This document shows positions 51,393 to 60,398 of a stretch of 64,000 bases of DNA, piece by piece. The notes beneath the pieces were generated by a model. That model saw nothing but the letters and a program-made list of their open reading frames with translations. It ran no database searches and was not told the DNA's origin. Location of the stretch: contig NZ_MKFI01000001.1 of NCBI RefSeq assembly GCF_001982635.1, positions 844,782-908,781 on the forward strand, given 5' to 3'. Origin of the DNA: Bradyrhizobium mercantei. Lineage in GTDB: Bacteria > Pseudomonadota > Alphaproteobacteria > Rhizobiales > Xanthobacteraceae. Made by a program: the position numbers and the translations under genes. How positions within the stretch are numbered: the stretch's first letter is position 1; each line of letters starts with the position of its first letter.

Positions 51393-52133
51393 CTACCGCT
51401 TGATCTCCTCGACCACGCGCACCAGCGGGCGGTCGGAGATCTGGATCGGACCGGAAAACGGCGTGCTCATCTCGAGGATCAGATAGATCGCGGCCGAGAT
51501 CAGCGCCGCGGCGGCGATATAGGTCGAGACCACGACGGCGTTGCGCGGCGCGCGAAAGCCGAGCGTCGCGAACATCAGCGTCAGCCAGCCGACCAGGATG
51601 CAGATCAGCGGCGACGGAAACGAACCGTCGGACTGCTCGACGAAGGTCCAGCGCTGCTGCACCGCCTGCCGGTAGACCGACCGCGCGTCGTTCCACAGCG
51701 CGACCTTCTGCTCGTCGTCGAACCTGAGCTCGCGGAGGCTGTTGCCGACCTCGTCGAGCAGACGTTCGGACAGCTCGTTCGCCCGCGAGATCGGGACATC
51801 CTTGAGCACCTGCTCGACATAGGCGAGCAGCCGCTTGCGTGGCTCGTCGGCGCTGGGGCCGAGCGGCCGCATGCTGCGGTCGAGCAGGATCAGGTCGGTG
51901 GCAAAGACGTGCAGATTACGGTCGACCGCCACATAGGTGTTAGCGGCACTGTTCATCATCAGGCCGAGCAGCAGCGACGGCATGGTGACGAACAGGGTTG
52001 CGACCAAACGTACCGAGGTATTGGTCTCGTCGCTGCGGTGATGATCGGCGAGCCGGCCATGGATCGCCATGGTCGCAAGCGCGGCGCCACTCAACAGCAT
52101 GAAGATCAGGACGGCGACGACGAATGCAACCAC
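51393..52133 (-). CDS. DUF4239 (bestrophin-like) membrane protein
   Basis: The product is 246 aa from a GTG start. Two transmembrane helices at the N-terminus and two near the C-terminus (CILVGWLTLMFATLGF and VVSTYIAAAALISAAIYLIL) flank a helical soluble region with SRANELSERLLDEVGNSLREL. This matches DUF4239, which is related to bestrophin channels. No substrate is known. Confidence 0.82.
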   Translation of the reverse strand: MVAFVVAVLIFMLLSGAALATMAIHGRLADHHRSDETNTSVRLVATLFVTMPSLLLGLMMNSAANTYVAVDRNLHVFATDLILLDRSMRPLGPSADEPRKRLLAYVEQVLKDVPISRANELSERLLDEVGNSLRELRFDDEQKVALWNDARSVYRQAVQQRWTFVEQSDGSFPSPLICILVGWLTLMFATLGFRAPRNAVVVSTYIAAAALISAAIYLILEMSTPFSGPIQISDRPLVRVVEEIKR

Positions 52134-52202
52134 GGCTTGCGGAGACCTGCGAGAGAATCAGACGTGCAGGATAGCAAGTGCAGCGCAACGGTGCATGTCC
52201 GG

Positions 52203-52230
52203 TTGACTAGCCTTCCCCACGCGCTATCCA
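52203..52230 (+). promoter_or_regulatory. sigma70-like promoter upstream of the ornithine cyclodeaminase-like gene
   Basis: TTGACT at 52203-52208 is followed after 16 bp by TATCCA. It lies about 80 bp upstream of the start codon at 52312. The -35 element is near-perfect; the -10 is weaker. Matches of this quality can occur by chance, so this is tentative. Confidence 0.35.
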
Positions 52231-52270
52231 GTCCGGACCGGTTTTGGGCGCCCGGCGAGGAACGCAAGGG

Positions 52271-52304
52271 CGCCCTGGAGGAGCGCAACAGCGCCCTGGA
52301 GGAG
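52271..52304 (+). repeat. 21-bp tandem duplication carrying the ribosome-binding site
   Basis: CGCCCTGGAGGAG occurs at 52271-52283 and again at 52292-52304, 21 bp apart. Each copy includes a strong GGAGGAG ribosome-binding site; the second lies at the right distance from the GTG start at 52312. Confidence 0.6.
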
Positions 52305-52311
52305 ATACCAC

Positions 52312-53256
52312 GTGCATATTGTCGACGACAGCGAGGTCAACCGCGTCCTGAGCTTCCCGATCCTGATCGAGGCGATCGAGGCTGCGCACCGGCGGCCCAA
52401 GATCGCGGTGCACGACGGCTATCTCGGCGACGACAAGGGCCAGCAACTGGTGACGCGCAGCGCGGTCGATGCCGGCCGCTTCATGATGACCAAGCTCTAC
52501 ACCAGCTTTCCGGGCAACCTTGCCCACGGCAAGCTGCCGGCGGTGCAGGCAGTCTGCGTGCTGTTCGACGGCAATGACGGGCGGCCGCTCGCGGTGATGG
52601 ACGCTGCCGAGATCACCCATTGGAAAACCGCCGCGGACTCCGCGCTCGGCGCCAAGCACCTCGCGCGGGTGGATGCCGAGACGCTGCTGGTGGTCGGCGC
52701 CGGCGAGATGGCGCACTGGCTGGTGCGCGGCCATCGCACGGTGCGGCCGTCGCTGAAGCGGGTGCGGGTCTGGAACCGGACGATCGAGCGCGCGCAGGAA
52801 CTCGCCACGCTGCTTGAGGCCGATGGCATCGCCGCCGAGGCCATCACCGATCTCGACGCGGCGACACGCGAGGCCGACATCATCACCACCTGCACCCGCT
52901 CGCGCGAGCCGCTGGTCAAGGGCGCGAACCTGAAGCCCGGCGCCCATCTCGACCTGGTCGGCGGCTTCACCCCCGACACCCGCGAGTCCGACGACGAGGC
53001 GGCGCGCCGCGCGCGCGTCTTCGTCGACCGCCGCGAATCCGCGTTCGACGGCGTCGGCGACATCCTGCAACCGATTGCGAGCGGCGCGATCAAGGAGAGT
53101 GACGTGCTCGGCGACCACTACGACCTCGCCGGTGGTGCGGTCAAAGGCCGGCTGTCGGATAGCGACATCACCTTCTTCAAGAACGCCGGCGGCGGGCATC
53201 TCGATCTGATGACCTGCGAGACGGTGTTCGCGCGGCTGGGGAGAGAGCTAAGGTGA
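52312..53256 (+). CDS. ornithine cyclodeaminase/mu-crystallin family protein
   Basis: The product is 314 aa from a GTG start behind GGAGGAG. Family features are visible: the substrate-domain helix FPILIEAIEAAHRRPK, the GKLPAVQAVCVLFDGNDGRPLAVMDAAEITHWKTAADSALGAK region, and the Rossmann motif VVGAGEMA (near 120). Family enzymes convert ornithine to proline, or reduce delta1-piperideine/pyrroline or ketimines with NAD(P)H. Which reaction applies cannot be told. It could use products of the decarboxylase 4 kb upstream, but no operon links them. Confidence 0.9.
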   Translation: MHIVDDSEVNRVLSFPILIEAIEAAHRRPKIAVHDGYLGDDKGQQLVTRSAVDAGRFMMTKLYTSFPGNLAHGKLPAVQAVCVLFDGNDGRPLAVMDAAEITHWKTAADSALGAKHLARVDAETLLVVGAGEMAHWLVRGHRTVRPSLKRVRVWNRTIERAQELATLLEADGIAAEAITDLDAATREADIITTCTRSREPLVKGANLKPGAHLDLVGGFTPDTRESDDEAARRARVFVDRRESAFDGVGDILQPIASGAIKESDVLGDHYDLAGGAVKGRLSDSDITFFKNAGGGHLDLMTCETVFARLGRELR

Positions 53257-53264
53257 GCAGGTCA

Positions 53265-53333
53265 GTAGCCCGCATGAGCGAAGCGACATGCGGGACCACT
53301 CTTCCCGGATATCGCTTCGCTCATCCGGGCTAC
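53265..53333. repeat. palindromic repeat, family A
   Basis: GTAGCCCGCATGAGCGAAGC...GCTTCGCTCATCCGGGCTAC. The whole gap between the convergent cyclodeaminase and pantothenate kinase genes is occupied by this hairpin, so it could serve as a shared, bidirectional terminator-like element. Confidence 0.8.
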
Positions 53334-53342
53334 ATCTCTGCT

Positions 53343-54281
53343 CTACGTCTCCCGTAACCAGACCTCGCCGATCGAATGGTCGGAGCGCTTGCGCAGCACG
53401 ACGTCGGCCCGCGTCCGCGTCGGCAGGATGTTCTCCCGGAGATTGGCGCGATGATGCTCACGCCAGAGCCGGTCCGCGACCTCGCGCGCGTCGCTGGGCG
53501 GCAGGTCCCGGTAATGGTGGAAATAGGAGGCGGGGCTGCGGAACGCGGTCGGCTGCAGCCTGAGGAAGCGTTCGACATACCAGGACTGGATGTCGGCCTC
53601 GTCGGCATCGAGGTAGATCGAGAAGTCGAAGAAATCCGACACCACCACCGGCGCCGTGCCGCGCGCCAGCAGCACGTTGAGGCCCTCGAACACCAGAATA
53701 TCCGGCTGCTGGATGACCTGGCGTTCCGACGGCACGATGTCGCCGATCAGATGCGAGTAGACGGGCAGCTCCAGCTCGGCTTCGCCCGCCTTGGCGGCCG
53801 CGAGGAAGCGCAGCATCCGCGGCAGGTCGTAGCTGTCGGGAAAGCCCTTGCGCCGCATCAGGCCGCGTTCCTCGAGCACGGCGTTCGGATGCAGGAAGCC
53901 GTCGGTCGTCACCAGCTCGACCCGCGGATGATCGGCCCAGCCGGCCAAGAGCGCACACAGCACGCGGGCGAAGGTGCTCTTGCCGACGCCGACGCTTCCC
54001 GCCAGCGCGATGATGTAGGGCGAATGGCGCGCCGGCCGGCCGAGAAACTCCGCCTTGACCTGCATCAGATTGCGCGCCGCGGCGAAATGCAGGTTCAACA
54101 GGCGCGTCAGCGGCAGGTAGACGTCCGAGACTTCGGCCGACGTGATCGGCCCGTTCAGGCCGCGCAACGCCGCAAGATCGGCGTCCGAGAGCGTCAGCGA
54201 CGTGCTGGCGCGCAGCGCCGCCCAATCGCTCCGGCTGAAGATCATGTAGGCGGACAGCTCGTCGGGGTTGGTCATTCTCAT
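53343..54281 (-). CDS. coaA: type I pantothenate kinase
   Basis: The product is 312 aa, the usual length. It phosphorylates pantothenate in the first step of coenzyme A synthesis. The P-loop GSVGVGKST is at residues 95-103, with VYSHLIGDIVP and FEGLNVLL motifs typical of the P-loop kinase family of CoaA. The C-terminal LRENILPTRTRADVVLRK is conserved. Housekeeping. Confidence 0.96.
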   Translation of the reverse strand: MRMTNPDELSAYMIFSRSDWAALRASTSLTLSDADLAALRGLNGPITSAEVSDVYLPLTRLLNLHFAAARNLMQVKAEFLGRPARHSPYIIALAGSVGVGKSTFARVLCALLAGWADHPRVELVTTDGFLHPNAVLEERGLMRRKGFPDSYDLPRMLRFLAAAKAGEAELELPVYSHLIGDIVPSERQVIQQPDILVFEGLNVLLARGTAPVVVSDFFDFSIYLDADEADIQSWYVERFLRLQPTAFRSPASYFHHYRDLPPSDAREVADRLWREHHRANLRENILPTRTRADVVLRKRSDHSIGEVWLRET

Positions 54282-54379
54282 CCGTCACGGTGAGCCTGAT
54301 GCATCCGATCGATCTTGCCGAGGTACGGCCAGCTACGCAATCGCCCGTTGCCGCGGCTCGGTGGCAAACGAGCAAGGGA

Positions 54380-54448
54380 GTAGCCCGCATGAGCGAAGCG
54401 ATATGCGGGACGATCTTCCCCGGATATCGCTTCGCTCATCCGGGCTAC
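54380..54448. repeat. palindromic repeat, family A
   Basis: GTAGCCCGCATGAGCGAAGC...GCTTCGCTCATCCGGGCTAC, nearly identical to the copy at 53265 about 1.1 kb away. A family B-like half (GGCGGGTTAC...GACCCGCGCTAC, about 54471-54503) follows directly. No gene is seen in the 54282-54508 gap. Confidence 0.8.
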
Positions 54449-54508
54449 GCCGCTCGCCCGCCGGAAAGACGGCGGGTTACGGCTTTCGCCTGACCCGCGC
54501 TACGCTCC

Positions 54509-56767
54509 CTACTCCGCCGCCTGCTGCGTCGGTGCATCAAGCACTTCCGACACCTTCGGCGGCGACATCGGCAGGCTGTAGAAGCGCCTGCCGAGCGCGT
54601 TGTGCACGGCGTTGGCGACCGCGGCCATGACCGGCACCAGCGGCACCTCGCCGACGCCCTTGACGCCCTGCGGGTGCTTCGGGTTCGGCACCTCGACCAG
54701 CGCGCAGTCGAGCATCGGCAGATCGGAGCAGACCGGCATCCGATAATCGAGGAAGCCCGGATTATCGACCTTGCCGTCCTTGTTGTAGATGTACTCCTCG
54801 TTCAGCGCCCAGCCGATGCCCTGCGCGACGCCGCCCTGCAGCTGGCCCTCGACATAGCTCGGATGCACCGCGCGGCCGACATCCTGCACCGCCGTGTAGC
54901 GGATCACCCGGACGATGCCGAGATCGACATCGACCTCGACGTCGCAGATATGCGTGCCGAAGCCGCCTTCTGCGCCTTGGGTGTTGAGCTGCACGCTGGC
55001 GCCGATCGGGCCGCCCTGCGACGGCGCCTTCTCGGCAAGGTCGGCGAGCGTCAGCGGCTCGAACTGGCCGGCGTTCGGACTGACCGGATGCGCGGCGCCG
55101 TTCTCCCATTTCACGGCTTCAGGGTCGATCTCCCAGAGCTTCGCGGCGCGCTCGCGCAAGGTCGCGATCACCTTGTCAGCCGCCTGCGTCACCACCATCG
55201 AGGAGGCGAACAACACGCGGCTGCCGCCGGTGAGGTTGGAGAAGCCGACGGTCTGGGTGTCGCCGATGATGACGGAGACGCGCTTGTAGTCGATGCCGAG
55301 CAGCTCGGCGCAGATGTTGGCGATGCCGGCGCGCGAGCCGCCGATATCAGGGTGGCCGGTGGTGACGACGACGTTGCCGTCCTCGGTGATGTTGACCTGT
55401 GCAGAGGATTCGCCGCCGGCATTGAACCAGAAGCCGCTAGCCACGCCCCTGCCCTGCAACTTGCCGAGTGGCGCGGCGTAATGCGGATGGTTCTTCGCGG
55501 CTTCCAGCGTCTCGATATAGCCGATCCGCGGAAACACCGGGCCGTGCGCGGCCTTGGTGCCTTCCTTCGCCGCGTTCTTCAGCCGCAACGCCAGCGGATC
55601 CATCTTCAAGGCTTCCGCGAGTTCGTCGAGCACGCATTCGACCGCATAGGCGCCGATCGGCGCGCCGGGCGCGCGATAGGCCGCGACCTTGGAGCGGTTG
55701 GAACAGACATCAAAACCTTCCGACAGCACATGCGGGATGTCGTAGGGCGCGAAGCTGCACCCGACCGCGCCGCGGATCGGCGAGCCCGGGAAGGCGCCGG
55801 CCTGCAGATAGAAGCTGCCGTGCGCGGCGACGATGGTGCCGTCCTTCCTGGCGCCGATCTTGACCGTGCTCTTCGAGCCCGAGGTCGGCCCGGTGGCGCG
55901 CATCACCTCTTCGCGCGTCATCACCATCTTGACCGGGCGGCCCGATTTCTTGGCAAGCAAGGTCGCGAGCGGCTCGAGATAGACGATGGTCTTGCCGCCA
56001 AAGCCGCCGCCGATCTCGGCGGGGATGGCGCGGATGTCGCTCTGCGGGATGCCGGTCAGCATCGAGGTCATCGCACGCACCATGAATTGGCCCTGGCTCG
56101 ACGACCAGATCGTGGTCTTGCCGTCGGCGGCAACCGAGATCAGGCAGGCATGCGGCTCGATATAACCCTGATGCACCGGGCGCGTGGTGAAGGAGCGCTC
56201 GATCACGATGTCGGCGTCCTTGAAGCCTTGCGCGATGTCGCCCTTCTTGGATTCGATGCGGCCCATGATGTTCGAGGGCTTGCCGTCGAATTTGTTGAAC
56301 TCGTGCAGGATCGGCGCGCCGTCCTTGATCGCGTCGTCGATCTCGATCGCCCAGGGCAAAACCTCGTAGTCGACCTCGATCAGCTTGCAGGCCTCGGCCG
56401 CGATCGCTTCCGTGGTCGCAGCCACGGCGGCGACGGGATGGCCGGGGAACAGCACCTTGTCGCGCGCCATCACGTTGCGGCACATCCAGCGCATGTCCTG
56501 GATGCCGAGCATCACGGCACCCTTCTCGATCGTGAAGTCGACGATGTCGCGCGAGGTGACCACCGCCTTCACGCCGGGTAGCGCCTCCGCCTTGGCGGTG
56601 TTGATCGCCTTGATGCGGGCGTGCGGATACGGGCTGCGCAGCACCTTGCCCCAGATCATGCCGGGCATGGTGGTGTCGGCGGCAAACGCCGCGCGGCCGG
56701 TGACCTTGTCGACGCCATCGGGCCGGATGGTGCGCTGGCCGATCCATTTGTTGTTGACGACGTTCAT
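54509..56767 (-). CDS. molybdenum hydroxylase large subunit, cytosolic three-subunit type
   Basis: The product is 752 aa of the xanthine dehydrogenase family. The Mo-binding motif is GGGFGGKT, the active-site loop near 366 is AAYRAPGAP, and the catalytic Glu near 706 is in GVGEVPLVPV. The loop does not match the AYRCSFR or AYRGAGR signatures of CO dehydrogenase, so it is not CoxL; it is nearer to 4-hydroxybenzoyl-CoA reductase or aromatic/purine hydroxylases. No signal peptide. Its start overlaps the 2Fe-2S gene stop (ATGA). Confidence 0.9.
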   Translation of the reverse strand: MNVVNNKWIGQRTIRPDGVDKVTGRAAFAADTTMPGMIWGKVLRSPYPHARIKAINTAKAEALPGVKAVVTSRDIVDFTIEKGAVMLGIQDMRWMCRNVMARDKVLFPGHPVAAVAATTEAIAAEACKLIEVDYEVLPWAIEIDDAIKDGAPILHEFNKFDGKPSNIMGRIESKKGDIAQGFKDADIVIERSFTTRPVHQGYIEPHACLISVAADGKTTIWSSSQGQFMVRAMTSMLTGIPQSDIRAIPAEIGGGFGGKTIVYLEPLATLLAKKSGRPVKMVMTREEVMRATGPTSGSKSTVKIGARKDGTIVAAHGSFYLQAGAFPGSPIRGAVGCSFAPYDIPHVLSEGFDVCSNRSKVAAYRAPGAPIGAYAVECVLDELAEALKMDPLALRLKNAAKEGTKAAHGPVFPRIGYIETLEAAKNHPHYAAPLGKLQGRGVASGFWFNAGGESSAQVNITEDGNVVVTTGHPDIGGSRAGIANICAELLGIDYKRVSVIIGDTQTVGFSNLTGGSRVLFASSMVVTQAADKVIATLRERAAKLWEIDPEAVKWENGAAHPVSPNAGQFEPLTLADLAEKAPSQGGPIGASVQLNTQGAEGGFGTHICDVEVDVDLGIVRVIRYTAVQDVGRAVHPSYVEGQLQGGVAQGIGWALNEEYIYNKDGKVDNPGFLDYRMPVCSDLPMLDCALVEVPNPKHPQGVKGVGEVPLVPVMAAVANAVHNALGRRFYSLPMSPPKVSEVLDAPTQQAAE

Positions 56768-57246
56768 GCGCGAGTCTCCCGCATTTCAGCCGCGGTCTCC
56801 ATCACCGCGCGGACGATCTTGTCGTAACCGGTGCACCGGCAGAGATTGCCGGCGAGCCAGAAGCGGACTTCCTCTTCGGTCGGATTGGAATTCTTGGCGA
56901 GCAGCGCCTCGGAGGCGACCAGCATGCCCGAGGTGCAGATGCCGCACTGGAGCGCCGCGTGCTCGAGGAATTTCTGCTGCAACGGGTGCAGCGTCTCGCC
57001 CTTGGCCATGCCCTCGATGGTCCTGATCTCATGCCCCTCGGCCTCGGCCGCGAGCATCAGGCAGGAGCAGACCAGGCGGCCGTCGAGCGTGATCGAGCAG
57101 GCGCCGCAATCGCCGGAGGAGCAGCCTTCCTTGGAGCCGGTCAGCCCCAATTGCCCGCGCAACGCGTCGAGCATGGTCTCATAGGGCTCGCACAGGAATT
57201 CGACCGGCTCGCCGTTGACCGATGTGGTGACGTGCAGTTTCGGCAT
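56764..57246 (-). CDS. 2Fe-2S subunit of the Mo hydroxylase
   Basis: The product is 160 aa. The first cluster is held by Cys42, Cys47, Cys50 and Cys62 (EGCSSGDCGACS), the second by CGICTSGM and CRCTGY. It lies four bases downstream of the FAD gene. The electron path runs from the Mo site through both clusters to the FAD subunit. Confidence 0.94.
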   Translation of the reverse strand: MPKLHVTTSVNGEPVEFLCEPYETMLDALRGQLGLTGSKEGCSSGDCGACSITLDGRLVCSCLMLAAEAEGHEIRTIEGMAKGETLHPLQQKFLEHAALQCGICTSGMLVASEALLAKNSNPTEEEVRFWLAGNLCRCTGYDKIVRAVMETAAEMRETRA

Positions 57247-57250
57247 GGTG

Positions 57251-58120
57251 CTAGTGTCCTCCCGCGCGCTGGGCGGCGATCGCGGCGGTGCGCTTGAGCA
57301 GCACGCCGGCGGTTTTGGTCCGGTAGGCGATGGTGCCGCGCTTGTCGTCGATCGGACGGCAGGCGGCGCGGCATGCAGCGGCGGCGGCTTCCAGCGCCGC
57401 ATCGTCGAGCTTCGAGCCGATCAGCGCCTGGGCTGCCGGCGCAACCAGCAGCGCAGTCGGCGCCACCGCGCCGAGGCCGACACGGGCCGCGGTGCAGACG
57501 CCGTCCTGCAAGGTCAGGCTGACGCCGATCCCGACCACCGCGATATCCATCTCGGTGCGCGGGATCATCCGCAGGTAAGCATCGCTCGAGCCTTTGGGCC
57601 GCGGCGGCAATGTGAAGCTGACCAGGATCTCGCCGGGCTTCAGGTTGGTGCGGCCCGGTCCGGCCGGCACGTCCTCGACTTTCATGTCGCGGCGGCCGCT
57701 CGGGCCCTGCACGGTGACGACGGCACCTGCCGCGATCATCGCCGGCACACTGTCGCCGGCGGGCGAGCCGTTGCAGAGATTGCCGCCGGCGGAGGCCCGG
57801 CCCTGCACCTGCTTGGAGCCGATCAGGTTCACGGCCTCGAGCACGCCGGGCCACACCTTGCCGAAGCGCGCATGCTCGGCGAGCTCCATGCCGGAGACGG
57901 CGGCACCGACGCGGAAACCGCCATCGGCGGTCTCGGTGATCTCGGTCATCTCGCCGATCTTCTTGATGTCGACGATCAATCCCGGCCGCACCAGGCCGGA
58001 GCGCATTTGCACCAACAAATCGGTGCCCCCTGCCATAATGCGGGCGGCACTTCCGGCGGCAGCAAATGCGCCAATCGCTTCATCAAGCGTGCGCGGTGCT
58101 ACGTATCGGATATCGGTCAT
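57251..58120 (-). CDS. FAD-binding subunit of the Mo hydroxylase
   Basis: The product is 289 aa, the CoxM/HcrB-type flavoprotein. The FAD motifs AGGTD (30-34) and AGGNLCNGSPAGDS (111-124) are intact. It lacks the 4Fe-4S insertion of HcrB, being of standard length. It is the first gene of the operon. The 337-bp gap upstream to the divergent solute-binding gene holds both promoters. Confidence 0.93.
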   Translation of the reverse strand: MTDIRYVAPRTLDEAIGAFAAAGSAARIMAGGTDLLVQMRSGLVRPGLIVDIKKIGEMTEITETADGGFRVGAAVSGMELAEHARFGKVWPGVLEAVNLIGSKQVQGRASAGGNLCNGSPAGDSVPAMIAAGAVVTVQGPSGRRDMKVEDVPAGPGRTNLKPGEILVSFTLPPRPKGSSDAYLRMIPRTEMDIAVVGIGVSLTLQDGVCTAARVGLGAVAPTALLVAPAAQALIGSKLDDAALEAAAAACRAACRPIDDKRGTIAYRTKTAGVLLKRTAAIAAQRAGGH

Positions 58121-58361
58121 GACGGTTCTTTCGGTCTCCCTCGGCTGCTTGTTCCCTGGATGTGCGGGATATGGCCTTATTGCTGGCCGGCAGGACCACA
58201 AGCCTACACGCCGGATCAGGCCCCGAACAGCCTGCGAGGTGCGGCAGGAAGCGCAGGCTCCTATGCAGGATGCGGACTTGTGCGGTGCCGGCGCAGGCCG
58301 CGCGCCGTCTGTCGTCATCGAACGTTCACGTCACCAATCAGGAAACCCGGCGCCAAACCGG

Positions 58362-58377
58362 CGGCACGGCCCTTGCT
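58362..58377 (+). promoter_or_regulatory. sigma54-like -24/-12 promoter CGGCACGGCCCTTGCT
   Basis: The consensus is TGGCACG-N4-TTGCW with GG and GC ten bases apart. Here GG (58363-58364) and GC (58375-58376) have exactly that spacing and only the first base differs. It lies about 80 bp upstream of the solute-binding protein gene. An enhancer site was not identified by eye. Confidence 0.5.
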
Positions 58378-58457
58378 TGCTTTGCGTCACGGATTGGTGA
58401 AGCATGCCGGTCGCTGTGGCACGCGTGCCGGCGCAACGACAGATCGGGAGACGGCGA

Positions 58458-60068
58458 ATGGTCGAAGTTTCGCGCAGAACGCTCCTCAAGCTCGCGGCGA
58501 GCGTACCGCCGGCGATGGCAGCCCCGGCCATCCTCACGTCGCGCGCCGTCGCCGCGACCAAGGGCAAGACCATCACTGCCGTGATGCATTCGGACCTGCG
58601 CATCATCGATCCCGGCTTCACCACCGCCTACATCACCCGCGACCATGGCTACATGGTCTACGACACGCTGCTCGGCATCGATTCCAGCTTCAAGGTCCGG
58701 CCGCAGATGGCGGACTGGACGATCTCGGACGACAAGCTCACCTACACCTTCACGCTGCGCGACGGCCTGAAATGGCACGACGGTGCGCCGGTCACGGCCG
58801 AGGACTGCATCGCCTCGCTGAAGCGCTGGGCCACCAATGACGGCACCGGACAGAAGCTGATGGACTTCACCGCGACGCTCGAGCCAGCCGGACCCAGGAC
58901 CATCGTGCTCAAGCTGAAGGAGCCGTATGGCCTGGTGCTGGAGAGCATCGCAAAGCCCTCCTCCTATGTCGCGTTCATGATGCCGAAGCGGCTCGCGGAG
59001 ACGCCGCCGGGCAAGCAGATCCCTGAACAGATCGGCTGCGGCCCGTTCAAGTTCATTGCCACTGAATTCCAGCCAGGCGTCAAGGCGGTCTATGAGCGCA
59101 ACGCCGACTACGTGCCGCGCAAGGAAAGGCCGGATTGGCTGTCGGGCGGCAAGGTGGCGAAGGTCGATCGCGTCGAATGGATCACGATGCCCGATGCGCA
59201 AACCGCGATCAACGCGCTGCAATCCGGCGACATCGATTTCCTCGAACAACCGTCGATCGATCTGGTGCCGGTGCTCGAGGCGAACTCCGATCTCACCGTG
59301 GGCGTGCTGAACAAGTTCGGCTTCCAGATCGAGGGCCGGATGAATTTCCTGCATCCGCCGTTCGACAACCCCAAGATCCGCCGCGCCGCGTTCCTGGCGA
59401 TGAACCAGAAGGACGTGCTCGACGCCACCGTCGGCAATGCCAAATATTACGAGATCTGCGGCGCCTATTTCGCCTGCGACACGCCGCTCGCGAGCGACGT
59501 CGGCGCGGAAACGCTGATCAAGGGCAACGGCATGGCCGAAGCGAAGCAGGCGCTGGCTGCCTCGGGCTATGACGGCACGCCCGTCGTGATCATGATCCCC
59601 GGCGACGTGCAGACTCTGAAAGGACCGCCGACGGTCGCTGCGCAGCTGTTGCGCGCGGCCGGCTTCAACGTCGATGCGCAGGTGACGGACTGGCAGACCG
59701 TGGTCAGCCGCCGCGCCAGCCAGAAGCCGCCGAAGGACGGCGGCTGGAACCTGTTCTTCACTTTCACGGGTGCCACCGAAACGATGAACCCGATCGTCAA
59801 CAACCAGATCGCCGCGAACGGCAAGCGCGCCTGGTTCGGCTGGCCGGAGAACGCCAAGATCGAACAGATGCGCGACGCCTACGCGCGCGCCACCACCCCC
59901 GAGGCGCAGAAACAGCTCGCGGTCGAGATCCAGCAGGAAGCCTACGAGCAGGTGATCTATATCCCGCTCGGCCAGTTCCGCCTGCCGAGCGCCTGGCGGA
60001 AATCATTGACCGGCGTGCTGGACGGCCCGGCGCCGCCGGTGTTCTGGAACGTCGACAAGACGGAATAG
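58458..60068 (+). CDS. family-5 ABC transporter substrate-binding protein
   Basis: The product is 536 aa, in the dipeptide/oligopeptide-binding (SBP_bac_5) family. It starts at ATG 58458, behind GGGAG. The N-terminus VEVSRRTLLKLAASVPPAM has a Tat-type SRRTLLK motif, so it may be exported folded. The LRDGLKWHDGAPVTAEDC motif is the family signature. No permease or ATPase genes lie next to it in the window. Divergent position next to the Mo-hydroxylase operon suggests uptake of a related substrate, an inference. Confidence 0.9.
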   Translation: MVEVSRRTLLKLAASVPPAMAAPAILTSRAVAATKGKTITAVMHSDLRIIDPGFTTAYITRDHGYMVYDTLLGIDSSFKVRPQMADWTISDDKLTYTFTLRDGLKWHDGAPVTAEDCIASLKRWATNDGTGQKLMDFTATLEPAGPRTIVLKLKEPYGLVLESIAKPSSYVAFMMPKRLAETPPGKQIPEQIGCGPFKFIATEFQPGVKAVYERNADYVPRKERPDWLSGGKVAKVDRVEWITMPDAQTAINALQSGDIDFLEQPSIDLVPVLEANSDLTVGVLNKFGFQIEGRMNFLHPPFDNPKIRRAAFLAMNQKDVLDATVGNAKYYEICGAYFACDTPLASDVGAETLIKGNGMAEAKQALAASGYDGTPVVIMIPGDVQTLKGPPTVAAQLLRAAGFNVDAQVTDWQTVVSRRASQKPPKDGGWNLFFTFTGATETMNPIVNNQIAANGKRAWFGWPENAKIEQMRDAYARATTPEAQKQLAVEIQQEAYEQVIYIPLGQFRLPSAWRKSLTGVLDGPAPPVFWNVDKTE

Positions 60069-60131
60069 GCTATCGGCTTGTCCGCAGACTCGCGTCGCCT
60101 CTCCCGCTTGCGGGACCGCGCCAGCTCCGCG

Positions 60132-60220
60132 CAGCCAAAATATCGAAAACAACCCCATGCAAAGGAGCCGGCGGCCGCGGCCCGTCCGGACCACTTGACA
60201 CGTCGGGCAACTCAGGAGCA
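60132..60220. repeat. Bradyrhizobium-type dispersed intergenic sequence
   Basis: The text CAAAATATCGAAAACAACCC followed by CCATGCAAAG and, further on, TTGACACGTCGGGCAA is one I recall as a common intergenic element in Bradyrhizobium genomes. This is memory, not a search. The remainder of the 330-bp gap (60069-60398) shows only a GCCGGTG/CACCGGC inverted repeat near 60257 and no gene. Confidence 0.4.
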
Positions 60221-60398
60221 TATTTCCAATATTCCGAAATCGCGCTCCCGCTCGCCGGTGATGGCACCACCGGCGCCTTAACCTCGTCACCTTCCGCGCG
60301 GCATTGGCCCACGTTGCCTTTTGACCCAAACCAGACTCAGGAGTTGATCGTTCCTTGCTAAAAAGGGCAGTGTCGTCTCCTATCAAGCTGATTGTCCC

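Noticed and set aside
54509..58120. Aerobic CO dehydrogenase (coxMSL)
   Set aside because: The active-site loop is AAYRAPGAP, not AYRCSFR or AYRGAGR.
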